From: an uncultured Lysobacteraceae bacterium
Lineage (GTDB): Bacteria > Pseudomonadota > Gammaproteobacteria > Xanthomonadales > Xanthomonadaceae
Reading direction: 5' to 3'
Length of the DNA: 42,509 nucleotides
Assembly (NCBI GenBank): GCA_937897645.1
Contig: CALCNV010000086.1
Location: 1 to 42,509 of the forward strand
Shown here: piece by piece, positions 1-7,703 of the stretch
Layout: each line of letters opens with the position of its first letter
Numbering within the stretch: position 1 is the first letter of the stretch
Notes under the pieces: model-generated
Databases searched by the model: none
What the model was told of the DNA's origin: nothing
What the model saw: the letters and a program-made list of their open reading frames with translations, nothing else
Position numbers and translations under genes: made by a program

Positions 1-290
1 TGGAAGGCCGCCAGGGCCCGGTCATCGCGGCGACGGACTACGTGCGTGCGTATGCCGACCAGATCCGTGCGTTCATTCCGCAGACCTATACGGTGCTGGG
101 CACGGACGGCTTCGGCCGCTCGGACACGCGCGCCAACCTGCGTCGTTTCTTCGAGGTGGACCGCTACTACATCGCGCACGCGGCCATCGCGGCCTTGGCG
201 GCAGACGGCAAGATGACCGGTAAGGATGTGGCCAGGGCGATCAAGCAGTACAAGATTGATGTGGAGAAGGTTAATCCGGTTGGGGTTTGA
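1..290 (+). CDS. aceE: Pyruvate dehydrogenase E1 component, C-terminal end (5' partial)
   Basis: The open frame enters from the window edge (codons start at base 3) and ends at TGA 288-290, giving about 95 C-terminal residues. The tail, with GFGRSDTRANLRRFFEVD followed by a helix-rich stretch and a KVNP ending, matches the conserved C-terminus of the homodimeric thiamine-diphosphate E1 subunit of the pyruvate dehydrogenase complex. That subunit decarboxylates pyruvate and reductively acetylates the E2 lipoyl domain in the cytosol. The internal GTG at 42 is not a real start. GC is high, in contrast with the genes that follow, so the 3' end of this housekeeping gene marks the left border of an apparently foreign block. 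Identification rests on recalled family sequence; no alignment was run. Confidence 0.9.
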   Translation, partial: EGRQGPVIAATDYVRAYADQIRAFIPQTYTVLGTDGFGRSDTRANLRRFFEVDRYYIAHAAIAALAADGKMTGKDVARAIKQYKIDVEKVNPVGV

Positions 291-406
291 CTGCGCAGCT
301 CGAGCTCAGCCGCGTACTGTCGAAGCCACATTTTTTTACGCCAAGCTGTACGCCTTCAGAGTGTCCTGTGGACTGTGGCAAAGGATCGAAAATTGAATAC
401 AAACAC

Positions 407-431
407 GGTTAAGCGAATAGTTTGCTTAACC
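407..431. promoter_or_regulatory. Inverted repeat upstream of the methyltransferase gene
   Basis: Perfect 8-bp arms GGTTAAGC (407-414) and GCTTAACC (424-431) are separated by 9 nt and end 14 nt before the methyltransferase ATG at 446. The position overlaps the likely 5' leader and ribosome-loading region. It could be an operator for autoregulation, as some C5 methyltransferases regulate their own promoters, or an mRNA hairpin that tunes translation. The function is inferred; only the symmetry and position are seen. Confidence 0.5.
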
Positions 432-445
432 AAATCGGGACGCTA

Positions 446-1594
446 ATGGCTACGTTTTACGAGTTTTTTGCCGGAGGGGGCATGGCCCGAGCGGGACTAG
501 GGCCGGGCTGGACATGTCTTTTTGCCAATGATTTCGATCATAAGAAGGGAATGGCATATCAAGCTAATTGGGGAACGAAAGGTGAGTTGACGGTCTGCGA
601 CATTAGGCAGTTGACGGCGTCTAAGCTGCCCGGCATCGCTGATTTGCTGTGGGGCTCATTCCCTTGTCAGGATCTGTCGCTCGCTGGCGTAGGCGCTGGT
701 CTGCGTGGAGAACGCTCTGGCACTTTTTATGCTTTTTGGGATTTAGTTCGGGGCTTGATCGCTGATGATCGTGCGCCCAGGTTAATCGTGTTAGAGAACG
801 TGTGCGGCACGCTCACCGCGCACGGCGGAAAAGACTTTGAAGCGATCTGCAAGACGTTCACAGATGCGGGCTATCGTTGCGGCGCACTGGTAATAAACGC
901 GGATTTGTTCCTTCCGCAATCACGGCCGCGACTTTTTGTAGTCGGCGTCCACTCCGACGTGAAGATAGACCCGGCTCTGATCGCGCCTGGTCCAATCGAG
1001 CCCTTCCACTCGCGGGGACTAAGAAATGCTGTGGAGCGATTGCCCGCACAAATGCAGAAAGCGATGCTGTGGTGGAATGTGCCCACCCCAGAGCGGCGGA
1101 GCACGACGTTTGCGAGCATGATTGAGGAGGCCCCGGCGAGCGTAGCCTGGCACACGCCTGCGGAAACTAGGCAGCTTTTGAGTCTGATGTCGCCTATAAA
1201 CATTGCTAAGGTGAACGCCGCTAAGCGCGCTGGGCATCGTGTCGTAGGTGCCGTCTACAAGCGCACGCGAGTTGATGAGCTAGGCGAAAAAGTTCAACGC
1301 GCCGAAGTTCGTTTTGATGACGTTTCGGGATGCTTGCGGACGCCTACTGGCGGATCGAGCCGACAGGTTATTCTTGTAGTAGACGGCCCTAAGATTCGGT
1401 CGCGTCTAATATCTGCACGCGAAACAGCGCGCCTGATGGGGTTAGATGAAAGTTACAAGCTGCCCTCAAATTACAATGAGGCTTACCATCTCACCGGCGA
1501 CGGCGTCGCAGTGCCGGTGGTTCGACATCTAGCTCATCACGTTCTGGGCCCACTTATGAAAACGGCTGACACGGTCGAGTTGGCTGCTGCATGA
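446..1594 (+). CDS. C5-cytosine DNA methyltransferase (Dcm/HhaI-like)
   Basis: The 382-aa protein transfers a methyl group from S-adenosylmethionine to C5 of cytosine in DNA. Motif I (FYEFFAGGGMARAG) is at residues 4-16, the catalytic Pro-Cys (SFPCQDLS) has Cys at 74, and the ENV motif (LENVCG) is near 117-119. The C-terminus carries motif IX/X-like sequences (RLISARETARLMG and GDGVAVPVV). The target-recognition region between about 170 and 300 is not recognisable. ATG 446 is preferred over the in-frame TTG at 422, because motif I normally sits near the N-terminus and the leader between them contains the inverted repeat at 407-431. It is the first gene of a five-gene same-strand block and lies 132 bp upstream of the next gene. 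GC is clearly lower than in the rest of the window, pointing to horizontal acquisition. It probably protects self DNA from the downstream nuclease and helicase genes. Confidence 0.93.
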   Translation: MATFYEFFAGGGMARAGLGPGWTCLFANDFDHKKGMAYQANWGTKGELTVCDIRQLTASKLPGIADLLWGSFPCQDLSLAGVGAGLRGERSGTFYAFWDLVRGLIADDRAPRLIVLENVCGTLTAHGGKDFEAICKTFTDAGYRCGALVINADLFLPQSRPRLFVVGVHSDVKIDPALIAPGPIEPFHSRGLRNAVERLPAQMQKAMLWWNVPTPERRSTTFASMIEEAPASVAWHTPAETRQLLSLMSPINIAKVNAAKRAGHRVVGAVYKRTRVDELGEKVQRAEVRFDDVSGCLRTPTGGSSRQVILVVDGPKIRSRLISARETARLMGLDESYKLPSNYNEAYHLTGDGVAVPVVRHLAHHVLGPLMKTADTVELAAA

Positions 1595-1726
1595 TTTCGA
1601 TCTGCTTCAAAGTCCACGGGCAGATGTATGCGTTCGGGCGCACGGAATGCCGTAAATCGCAACCCCGCGCCCCCATTGCCTCCCTAGAATCATTTCAGCG
1701 TTTCGCAGCTAGCAGAGGGATTACTA

Positions 1727-2578
1727 GTGCCAGGTAAGACAGCTGCACCATGCCGGCATACAGGCGCCCCGCCTGACGAGATTATTGATCTCGTAGCGAC
1801 AGCGGTGAAGACGCTCGCCAACGACCCTGAATTTTTGCAAAGCCGAGGGCTCACGCCACAAGATTTCGAGCTAGCATTGCCTGCAGCGATTCAGCGCATC
1901 AGGGGTAGTTCTGCCGCGGACAATGTCGATCGTCGCCAGTTTCTAACTGCCCTGTTTCGTCACATGGCTAATGTCGGCGTGATAACGGGTTTTGAGGTGC
2001 CACAATACGGGGACGACACGGTTTATCGGCTTTACGTTGAGGGATTTGGCAGCGTTGCAGTCATACAGAAAGGTTGCCCTGATGGAGCGCATAGTAGCGT
2101 CGCGTGGACTGCGCCAGAATGGGCCAAAGAGACTTATCTGTGGTGGCTCTGCGATAGTCTACAGTGCGAACCAGGTGAGCACGTGGCTAAGGGCGTTAAT
2201 AGACTTCGCAACCGCTTCTTCTCCACAGAGTATGTGGATACCGTTGATGGCGTCATTTTTCATAACGCCACTTGTGCCACTGCATTGCGCCCCTGCCCAA
2301 AAATGGTAAGAGCGATCGAGATCAACGAACGGATGGTGCCGCCTCCCTGTGTCTGGGTGATGCCAGAGAGGACAGTCGGGATTGATTGGAACTGGGACGG
2401 ATCCCGCGTCCGGCGATTCCCTGCGGTACTGCTATCGGCTTTCGGAATTAACGTTCAAGAGGTTGCGCTTTATACCGGCTATGTTGGATTTTCGAGAGGA
2501 ACGGGCGGCACACGCACCGCAATTTCATCTAGATATGGCCCAGGCTCGTCCACCACATATAGGAGTGTCCCACGTTGA
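1727..2578 (+). CDS. Unrecognised 283-aa protein of the defence block
   Basis: No family was recognised. The GTG start at 1727 follows a good ribosome site (AGAGGGA, 1714-1720), and the gene ends in a 4-nt overlap with the next, so it is translationally coupled to the ParB-like gene. The N-terminus (about 1-90) is predicted helical. The middle contains beta-type stretches ending in VAVIQKG (about residues 110-117), then a Trp-rich helix (APEWAKETYLWWLCDSL). A second stretch has VDGVIF followed about 20 residues later by RAIEIN. Either stretch could be a diverged PD-(D/E)XK nuclease core, with Q or N replacing a canonical residue, but this is speculative. There is no signal peptide or membrane segment. 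Context between a methyltransferase and a ParB/SNF2 pair suggests a restriction or specificity subunit. Low GC matches its neighbours. Confidence 0.75.
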   Translation: MPGKTAAPCRHTGAPPDEIIDLVATAVKTLANDPEFLQSRGLTPQDFELALPAAIQRIRGSSAADNVDRRQFLTALFRHMANVGVITGFEVPQYGDDTVYRLYVEGFGSVAVIQKGCPDGAHSSVAWTAPEWAKETYLWWLCDSLQCEPGEHVAKGVNRLRNRFFSTEYVDTVDGVIFHNATCATALRPCPKMVRAIEINERMVPPPCVWVMPERTVGIDWNWDGSRVRRFPAVLLSAFGINVQEVALYTGYVGFSRGTGGTRTAISSRYGPGSSTTYRSVPR

Positions 2579-3897
2579 ATCCCGTGATTGATCAGGAGCG
2601 AGCAGATTTTCTGGCGGCGCGTGTCGCGGAAGCAAAGCGCCAACTTTTGCCGCAATGGATGCGACCGGAGAAAGAGCTGCCGGTCGTCAATTTGCCAATT
2701 GAGTGGGTGCGTTTCTCTACGCTGAACCACCGTACTCGTGCAGAACAGATGCGAGAAGTAGAAACGAGCGGCATTGGTGATTTGTTCAACGGCGATCCTA
2801 TGGGTCAGGTTGCCCAAGGTGCCCAGATGAAGATTCTTTCTGAGCAAGAGGGATTTTCAGCGCTTAAGGAAGATCTTCGTAAGCGAGGACAACAGGAACC
2901 CGCGGTTGTCACGGCAGAGGGTGTCTTAATCAATGGGAACAGGCGAGTCGCAGGGCTTCGAGACCTATGGCTTACAGATAGTGTTCCATCGTCGCGCTAC
3001 GTGCGAACCTACGTTCTTCCTCTCGACACTACGGCGGATGAGCTGATCGATCTGGAAACGGAACTTCAGGTCGCGAAAGATTATCGTGAGGACTACTCCT
3101 GGGTCAACGAAGCACTCCTCATCGAGGAAATTTTCGAGTCTTCGAACAAGGATTGGGATCGAGTTGCTTCGAGGATGCGGCTCAAGCCCGCTGAAGTAAG
3201 GGCACAATTTGAAAAATTACAGCAACTTCATCAGCTTGTCGCGATGTCCAACGGCACGCGCCACCATGCCGATTTTGTTGCTAACGAGTCTGCATTCGAG
3301 GAGCTATCGAAGCACGTCAAAGACAAACCTCCAGCTGAGGCCGCTTCAGTCCGCAGCGTCTACTTCCTGGGAACGCTGGCAGGCGTCAACTATCGTGCTC
3401 TTCGACATTTGCGGCGGAAGGATGCGAGTTCATTTGTCCGGGAAGAGTTTTCTCGCGACCCCACGCTCGCATCACTACTCACAGTAGTCAATACGACAGA
3501 AGCCGATACGACCGGCGATCTGATCGAAGATGTTCTTGGCGATGAGGGTGCTTCCGTTGCGGCGGAAAACACTGACCTGACCAGCGTCCTGGCCTTCTTG
3601 GCCCAGCGCAAGCCCGGCGAAATTGTCAAGTTGGGGGGTGCGCAGGTCTCTACTGATAGCCTCTTAGCATCTGTGCAGAGTGCGGTAAGTGCCGCTGCCA
3701 ACGAAGCAAGTGAAGACAGCAAAGATGCGCTTGCGGTCATAGCTCCTATTGTCAGACTCGCGTCCGCCCGCGATGAACTGATTCGAGCCGCTAATTCGCT
3801 CGTCAAAGCCCGCTCACATGATGGCTGGGATAACGCGATGTTTAAGGAGCGGCTTGGCGAGGTGAAGGCAGCGCTGGCGCATCTCGAGAGCCTCTGA
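2575..3897 (+). CDS. ParB/Srx-fold domain protein of the defence block
   Basis: The 440-aa protein has a ParB-like N-terminal domain at about residues 38-155. Its signature is LRKRGQQEP followed by GVLINGNRRVAGLRD (residues 116-130), the pattern in ParB and ParB-like nucleases/NTPases where the NGNRR segment lines the nucleotide-binding pocket. A helix-turn-helix-like segment follows (VASRMRLKPAEVRAQF, near 197-212), and the C-terminal 150 residues are helical and acidic. The TTG start at 2575 overlaps the upstream TGA and has a strong AGGAGTG ribosome site (2561-2567). The stop overlaps the next start by one base (TGATG at 3895-3899). This is not a partition gene: no ParA or parS context is present. 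The overlaps indicate stoichiometric production with the SNF2 protein, suggesting a role in DNA sensing or loading in a restriction-like complex; that role is inferred. Confidence 0.85.
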   Translation: MNPVIDQERADFLAARVAEAKRQLLPQWMRPEKELPVVNLPIEWVRFSTLNHRTRAEQMREVETSGIGDLFNGDPMGQVAQGAQMKILSEQEGFSALKEDLRKRGQQEPAVVTAEGVLINGNRRVAGLRDLWLTDSVPSSRYVRTYVLPLDTTADELIDLETELQVAKDYREDYSWVNEALLIEEIFESSNKDWDRVASRMRLKPAEVRAQFEKLQQLHQLVAMSNGTRHHADFVANESAFEELSKHVKDKPPAEAASVRSVYFLGTLAGVNYRALRHLRRKDASSFVREEFSRDPTLASLLTVVNTTEADTTGDLIEDVLGDEGASVAAENTDLTSVLAFLAQRKPGEIVKLGGAQVSTDSLLASVQSAVSAAANEASEDSKDALAVIAPIVRLASARDELIRAANSLVKARSHDGWDNAMFKERLGEVKAALAHLESL

Positions 3898-5801
3898 TGA
3901 TTTCGGCGGAACTCTACCGCGAGGGCCGCCCGACGGTAGTCGTTGAGCGTAGTGGCGACGGCAACTCTGGCGCATGGGCCCGCTTACAAGAGGCGCTTGC
4001 ACGTGGCATTGAGTCTGGTTCGACTTTTAGAACGGTGGTTCACGCAGATGTCTTTCTCGCTGAGCTGGGCGTTCTGCGAGAGCTTCGAACGGTATTCGGC
4101 GAGCGAGTTGAAACGGGGGCGACGCTTTCGCAGCATCTTCGCTCCATGGCTGCAGATCGTAGATCTCGCGAAGCAGTTGTCGAGGCCGGCGATCCAGACG
4201 AACTCGCTCTGGAAGCGCTAAAGGTCGAGCTGGCGCAGTCGGGCTTCAAACGAGAGCTGCGAGACTTCCAGCTTCGAAATCTCTACCGGCTCGTTAGCCT
4301 TCCACACGGTGCAGATTTTTCTGTCCCTGGAGCTGGAAAAACAACCGTGTCTTTGGCTGGATACGCCATTTTACGGGCACGAGGCATTGTTAACCGACTT
4401 GCTGTCATCGGCCCGATCGCAGCATTCGGCGCATGGAAAGAGGATCTGGTTGAATGCTTCCATGTACCTCCAATACTCATCATTCATGTCGGTCCCGGGA
4501 CGGTCATTCCTAACAACACGGAGGTTCTGCTTTCGAATTACAACCGAACCGCCAATGACTACGACACTGTCCGAACGTTTGTTGCAGCTGAACCGACGCA
4601 GCTTGTTTTGGACGAGGCCCATCGTGTGAAACGAGGCGCTACTGGCGTACACGGTCGCGCTGTGCTTGATCTGGCCTATGCAGCTAGGCGCCGTGACGTA
4701 CTTACCGGGACGCCTGCGCCACAGGGCGCTTTTGACCTGGTTGCGTTGGTGAGCTTTCTATATCCAGGCCAAGATCGTCAGATCCTGCCTGATGCAACTT
4801 ACTTTGAGAAACTGGGTCGTGACGAGTCAGTTTTGACGCAGACAAATGCTGCTGTTCGTCGATACTTCGTCCGAACAGCGAAGGGTGAGCTCCGCCTGCC
4901 AAAAACAAGTTTTGAGTTGGTTCGCGAACCGATGCCGCCCATACAAGCCGCGATATACGATGCCCTAATCGGGCAACATAGATCCAGTTTTAGTCTGCCG
5001 GATCGGAGTCGTCATGAAATGCAGCGCTTAGGACGCATCGTCATGTATCTGCTCGAGGCGGCAACAAATCCGATGTTACTGACGGCGGGTTCTGCAGATG
5101 GTGACGATCCGGCATTTGAGCACCCTCCGCTTGAGCTTCGTGGCGACGAACAACTTGTTGAACTTCTAGCTCGATACAGCAGTTTTGAAGAGCCGTGGAA
5201 GTATCGGAGGATTTATTCGATAGTTGCAGATGCCGCTTCTCGCGGCGAGAAGGTACTCGTTTGGTCGAGCTTTGTTCGAAACCTAAAGTCATTGGATCGC
5301 CTCTTGGCAGATTATATGCCTGCCATGGTGCATGGCGGCGTGTTATCGGATGAGCTTGCACCACCGGGCGTCGTGACTCGCGAGCGTGAGTTTGAGCGCT
5401 TTCGTCACGATCCAGCCTGCACGGTACTACTGGCTAATCCAGCAGCATGTGGGGAAGGCGTAAGCCTTCATCATTGGTGCCATCATGCCGTGTATCTAGA
5501 CCGTACTTTTAACGCGGGTCATTTCCTGCAGAGCCAAGATCGTATTCACCGCCTTGGCTTAGCCGATAATGTCATTACTCGGTTTACGCTGCTTCTTAGC
5601 GCTGGTTCCATTGACGATTCTGTAGATGGACGCCTGATTGAGAAAGTGAAGGCGCTTTCTAAGCTTATGGATGATCCCGATCTTGTCCAGATTTCACTTC
5701 CCTCCTCCGACGAAGGTTTGGACGGAACGCCCGCATTCGCTGATGACTACCAAGCTGTAGTTGCTCATTTGGCAGCTCCCAATGCGCGACCTACCGAGTA
5801 G
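3897..5801 (+). CDS. SNF2-type superfamily 2 DNA helicase/translocase
   Basis: The 634-aa ATP-driven DNA translocase has Walker A VPGAGKTT at residues 143-150 and the DEAH box (LVLDEAHRVKRG) at 239-242. A motif III-like LTGTPAPQG follows. The C-terminal RecA lobe carries ANPAACGEGVSLHHW, YLDRTFN and QSQDRIHRLG, the motif V/VI pattern typical of SNF2/Rad54-like proteins. The first 120 residues form an extra helical domain without a recognised family. There is no chromatin-type or nuclease domain, so cutting is likely supplied by a partner. The ATG overlaps the ParB-like stop by 1 nt. SNF2 proteins occur in several restriction-like defence systems (for example DrmD of DISARM), where they move along or discriminate DNA. 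GC is low like its neighbours. Confidence 0.93.
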   Translation: MISAELYREGRPTVVVERSGDGNSGAWARLQEALARGIESGSTFRTVVHADVFLAELGVLRELRTVFGERVETGATLSQHLRSMAADRRSREAVVEAGDPDELALEALKVELAQSGFKRELRDFQLRNLYRLVSLPHGADFSVPGAGKTTVSLAGYAILRARGIVNRLAVIGPIAAFGAWKEDLVECFHVPPILIIHVGPGTVIPNNTEVLLSNYNRTANDYDTVRTFVAAEPTQLVLDEAHRVKRGATGVHGRAVLDLAYAARRRDVLTGTPAPQGAFDLVALVSFLYPGQDRQILPDATYFEKLGRDESVLTQTNAAVRRYFVRTAKGELRLPKTSFELVREPMPPIQAAIYDALIGQHRSSFSLPDRSRHEMQRLGRIVMYLLEAATNPMLLTAGSADGDDPAFEHPPLELRGDEQLVELLARYSSFEEPWKYRRIYSIVADAASRGEKVLVWSSFVRNLKSLDRLLADYMPAMVHGGVLSDELAPPGVVTREREFERFRHDPACTVLLANPAACGEGVSLHHWCHHAVYLDRTFNAGHFLQSQDRIHRLGLADNVITRFTLLLSAGSIDDSVDGRLIEKVKALSKLMDDPDLVQISLPSSDEGLDGTPAFADDYQAVVAHLAAPNARPTE

Positions 5802-5880
5802 AGGTCGGTGCCACGCGGTCTTTCTGCTTGCTTATAGTGCTCGGGTAAGAAAGTGCGCGCACATATCGGAGTGGGTCGCG

Positions 5881-6711
5881 GTGGCGTTAGACAAGCCAAC
5901 ACATATGGCGGCGTCGGTGGATCTCCGCGGTACTGCTAACCTCCTCATTGATACGGGATTGGCTCGCGCAGAGGAGAGAATAGTGACCGCGCGTGATTTA
6001 AGGCGGTTGGATTCGGTGGCAGACCTAAACACGCTGAAGGGCATCGCAAGGCTGCTACTGACCCGGCGGCCACCGGATTGGCTTCGAACCGTGGTGGCCG
6101 AAGGAAAAGTTGCCCTAGAGCTCATTCCGAAACAAGATCTAGATTCACTATCGTGGCTCGGGGATGATCTTGAAACGATCATAGTGGCGGCGAACCGCCA
6201 TTTGTATGGAGACGAAGACGAGCATCGCCGCAAGTTGCTTGGAGACGCTGGCGAGTTGGCAGTTATGTCGGCGCTTCGTTCTAGGGGTCTTGATCCACGC
6301 CACGTCGCGTTAGTTTCTGACCGCTTTGGCTATGATGTCGAGCTGCAAGTTGGCAACGTTATTTACGGCTACGAAGTAAAAGCAGCCGTGACGACCACTG
6401 CGCAACGCATCTTGCTATCTCGAAACGAGTTCAACGTGGCAGCAGCTATGAACGCCAGATGGTGTCTACTGCAGGTTACTTTTTCTACAAGAGTATTCGC
6501 GTTAGGGCGAGCAACGGCGAACGACGTGATCGAGATCCGAGAGATGACAAGTAATAGTATCCAGAGCATGGCACCAAGTGAACCTGCTTCGTTTCGATGG
6601 ACTGAGGCTGCGGAATTCCGCCCTAAGTTGGCTGACTGGAAAGCGAGCGATCTCGTCGTCGGCAGTGATTTTGTAGCAAGCCTTGAGCTTGCCACCAGGA
6701 CTCAAGATTAA
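5881..6711 (+). CDS. PD-(D/E)XK nuclease, DUF3883-like, of the defence block
   Basis: The 276-aa protein has a restriction-endonuclease-like core in its second half: GELAV with Glu125, FGYDVE with Asp152, and YEVKAA with the Glu165-x-Lys167 signature. A conserved RNEFNVA helix follows, as in DUF3883-type domains (ILLSRNEF near 177-184). These are the metal-binding and catalytic residues expected for DNA cleavage. The GTG at 5881 is chosen because a GGAG sits 9 nt upstream and upstream codons overlap the helicase gene in a different composition; ATG 5905 is an alternative. It is 79 bp downstream of the SNF2 gene and last in the five-gene block. It is the most likely cutting subunit, paired with the methyltransferase for protection. 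The DUF3883 label is from recalled motif spacing and was not searched. Confidence 0.82.
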   Translation: MALDKPTHMAASVDLRGTANLLIDTGLARAEERIVTARDLRRLDSVADLNTLKGIARLLLTRRPPDWLRTVVAEGKVALELIPKQDLDSLSWLGDDLETIIVAANRHLYGDEDEHRRKLLGDAGELAVMSALRSRGLDPRHVALVSDRFGYDVELQVGNVIYGYEVKAAVTTTAQRILLSRNEFNVAAAMNARWCLLQVTFSTRVFALGRATANDVIEIREMTSNSIQSMAPSEPASFRWTEAAEFRPKLADWKASDLVVGSDFVASLELATRTQD

Positions 6712-6845
6712 GGGTAACTTCGAAACTGCAACAAAGGGGCCAGCGTAAATATTCGTTTCAAACCGAGATTTCCTCTGGCTGCTTTGTAGGAAGTCGCCGC
6801 CACTCTCCCCCTAACCTGAACTGTCTTGCGGCCCGTGTTCCACCC

Positions 6846-6870
6846 GAAAGCCGCTCCCAGAGCGGCTTTC
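6846..6870. terminator. Strong hairpin after the defence block
   Basis: A perfect 10-bp stem (GAAAGCCGCT at 6846-6855 and AGCGGCTTTC at 6861-6870) encloses a 5-nt loop, 135 bp after the nuclease stop. The top strand has only a short T stretch after it, so termination would be weakly intrinsic at best. It also borders the 21-bp tandem array that follows, and may be part of that array's origin. Confidence 0.5.
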
Positions 6871-6892
6871 CACGTTTCCTGACGCACGAAAC

Positions 6893-7112
6893 ATGACGCT
6901 TTTTTCGCCACGCGCCGCGCAAAAAGCGTGGCGCGCCGCCCTTTTCGCGCGGTCGTCGGCACTAAAAGCGTGGCTCACCGCACTTTCCACGCGGCGGCTC
7001 GCGCGAAAAGTGTCATCGCCCGCGCTTTCCGCGCCGCGCGCGGCACTTAAAGCCCCGCGCGCCGCGTTCGCCACGCCGCCGGCCGCACTTTTTGCGTCGC
7101 GCGCCGCAAAAA
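6893..7112. repeat. GC-rich ~21-bp degenerate tandem array with alternating A/T tracts
   Basis: Short AAAAGCG-like and CGCTTTT-like motifs alternate about every 21 bp (for example near 6897, 6920, 6940, 6963, 6980, 7002, 7023, 7044, 7086 and 7106), separated by CGCGCCGCGC-type DNA. Translated on either strand the array gives heptads rich in Ala and Arg (on the minus strand, units like xxAARxA). Neither reading has a convincing start, ribosome site or conserved end, so I do not call a gene. The alternating orientation makes neighbouring units able to pair into hairpins. The whole gap 6712-7290 holds no confident gene besides this array and the hairpin at 6846-6870. Confidence 0.65.
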
Positions 7113-7290
7113 AAGCGCCAGCCTCCGCCCGGCAAGTACGGCCAATCCGGGTCGCCGCGCGATGCGAGCGGGCCACAGCGACCATCGGGGCGAAGCAACC
7201 ATTACATTCGGCCCCTTGGATGCCCCTGTCCAACGACCGGGTGCTAACAATCCCCTCGTCACCATAGCGGCCTGGAATCTGGAGCCGCCC

Positions 7291-7515
7291 ATGTACAGCC
7301 GAACCGCCATCAACGACATGCTCACCGAATTGGCGGCGGACATGCCGCGCATGCTGCGCGACGTGGAGACGTTCTTCCCCGAATTCGAAAACCGCACCCG
7401 CCACCTCCTTGCGGCTGCGGCGCCCGCAGACCAGGCCTACGTGCGCGCCGTCGTGCAGGAATTCCTGGACCGCTCCGGCATCAACGACCGCTGCATCGAC
7501 CGCCACGCCGCCTAG
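7291..7515 (+). CDS. Small hypothetical protein, 74 aa
   Basis: ATG 7291 is preceded by GGAG at about 7281-7284, and the predicted protein is soluble, acidic to neutral and helical (AINDMLTELAADMPRML, then FFPEFENRTRHLLAAA). No family was recognised and no signal peptide is visible. GC and codon use match the host-like part of the window rather than the defence block. The stop codon TAG (7513-7515) is the first triplet of a GTAGGGTGGGC-family repeat, so the repeat either inserted exactly at or defines the 3' end. An N-terminal extension upstream would run through the tandem array and is unlikely. Confidence 0.6.
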   Translation: MYSRTAINDMLTELAADMPRMLRDVETFFPEFENRTRHLLAAAAPADQAYVRAVVQEFLDRSGINDRCIDRHAA

Positions 7516-7595
7516 GGTGGGCTTAAGCCCACCGCGCTTCGATCGGTGCCGCCGCAAGCGGGTGGATGGTGATGGTGGGCCAAGGCCACCCTACG
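7513..7595. repeat. GTAGGGTGGGC palindromic repeat, copy A
   Basis: The copy begins TAGGGTGGGCTTAAGCCCAC and ends in GGCCACCCTAC, so its outer ends are inverted repeats, and each end is itself nearly palindromic. The middle holds CTTCGATC and a GGTGGATGGTGATGG stretch. It is followed by GAACGGGGGTTGGTTTCCAG, shared with other copies. Its first TAG is the stop of the 74-aa gene. Confidence 0.85.
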
Positions 7596-7617
7596 AACGG
7601 GGGTTGGTTTCCAGCGG

Positions 7618-7703
7618 CGTAGGGTGGGCTTAAGCCCACCGCACTTCGATCCGCACCAACGCACGCGGGTGGATGGTGATGGTGGGCCAAGGCCCACCCT
7701 ACG
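7618..7703. repeat. GTAGGGTGGGC palindromic repeat, copy B
   Basis: A full-length copy (~86 bp) lies in tandem with copy A after a ~22-bp spacer. Both outer ends are intact (GTAGGGTGGGCTTAAGCCCA and GGGCCAAGGCCCACCCTAC). The CTA at 7699-7701 is, on the minus strand, the TAG stop of the FG-GAP gene. Confidence 0.88.

Noticed and set aside
446..6711. DISARM, BREX or classical type I/III restriction assignment for the defence block
   Set aside because: The DISARM proteins DrmA/DrmB/DrmC, the BREX PglZ/BrxC proteins and HsdS/HsdR-type genes are absent; only the methyltransferase and SNF2 types are shared in general.
6811..7557. Minus-strand frame through the 21-bp array with Ala/Arg heptads
   Set aside because: There is no start with a ribosome site and it overlaps the 74-aa gene antisense. 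The repeat pattern alone explains the heptads, so it is reported as a tandem repeat only.
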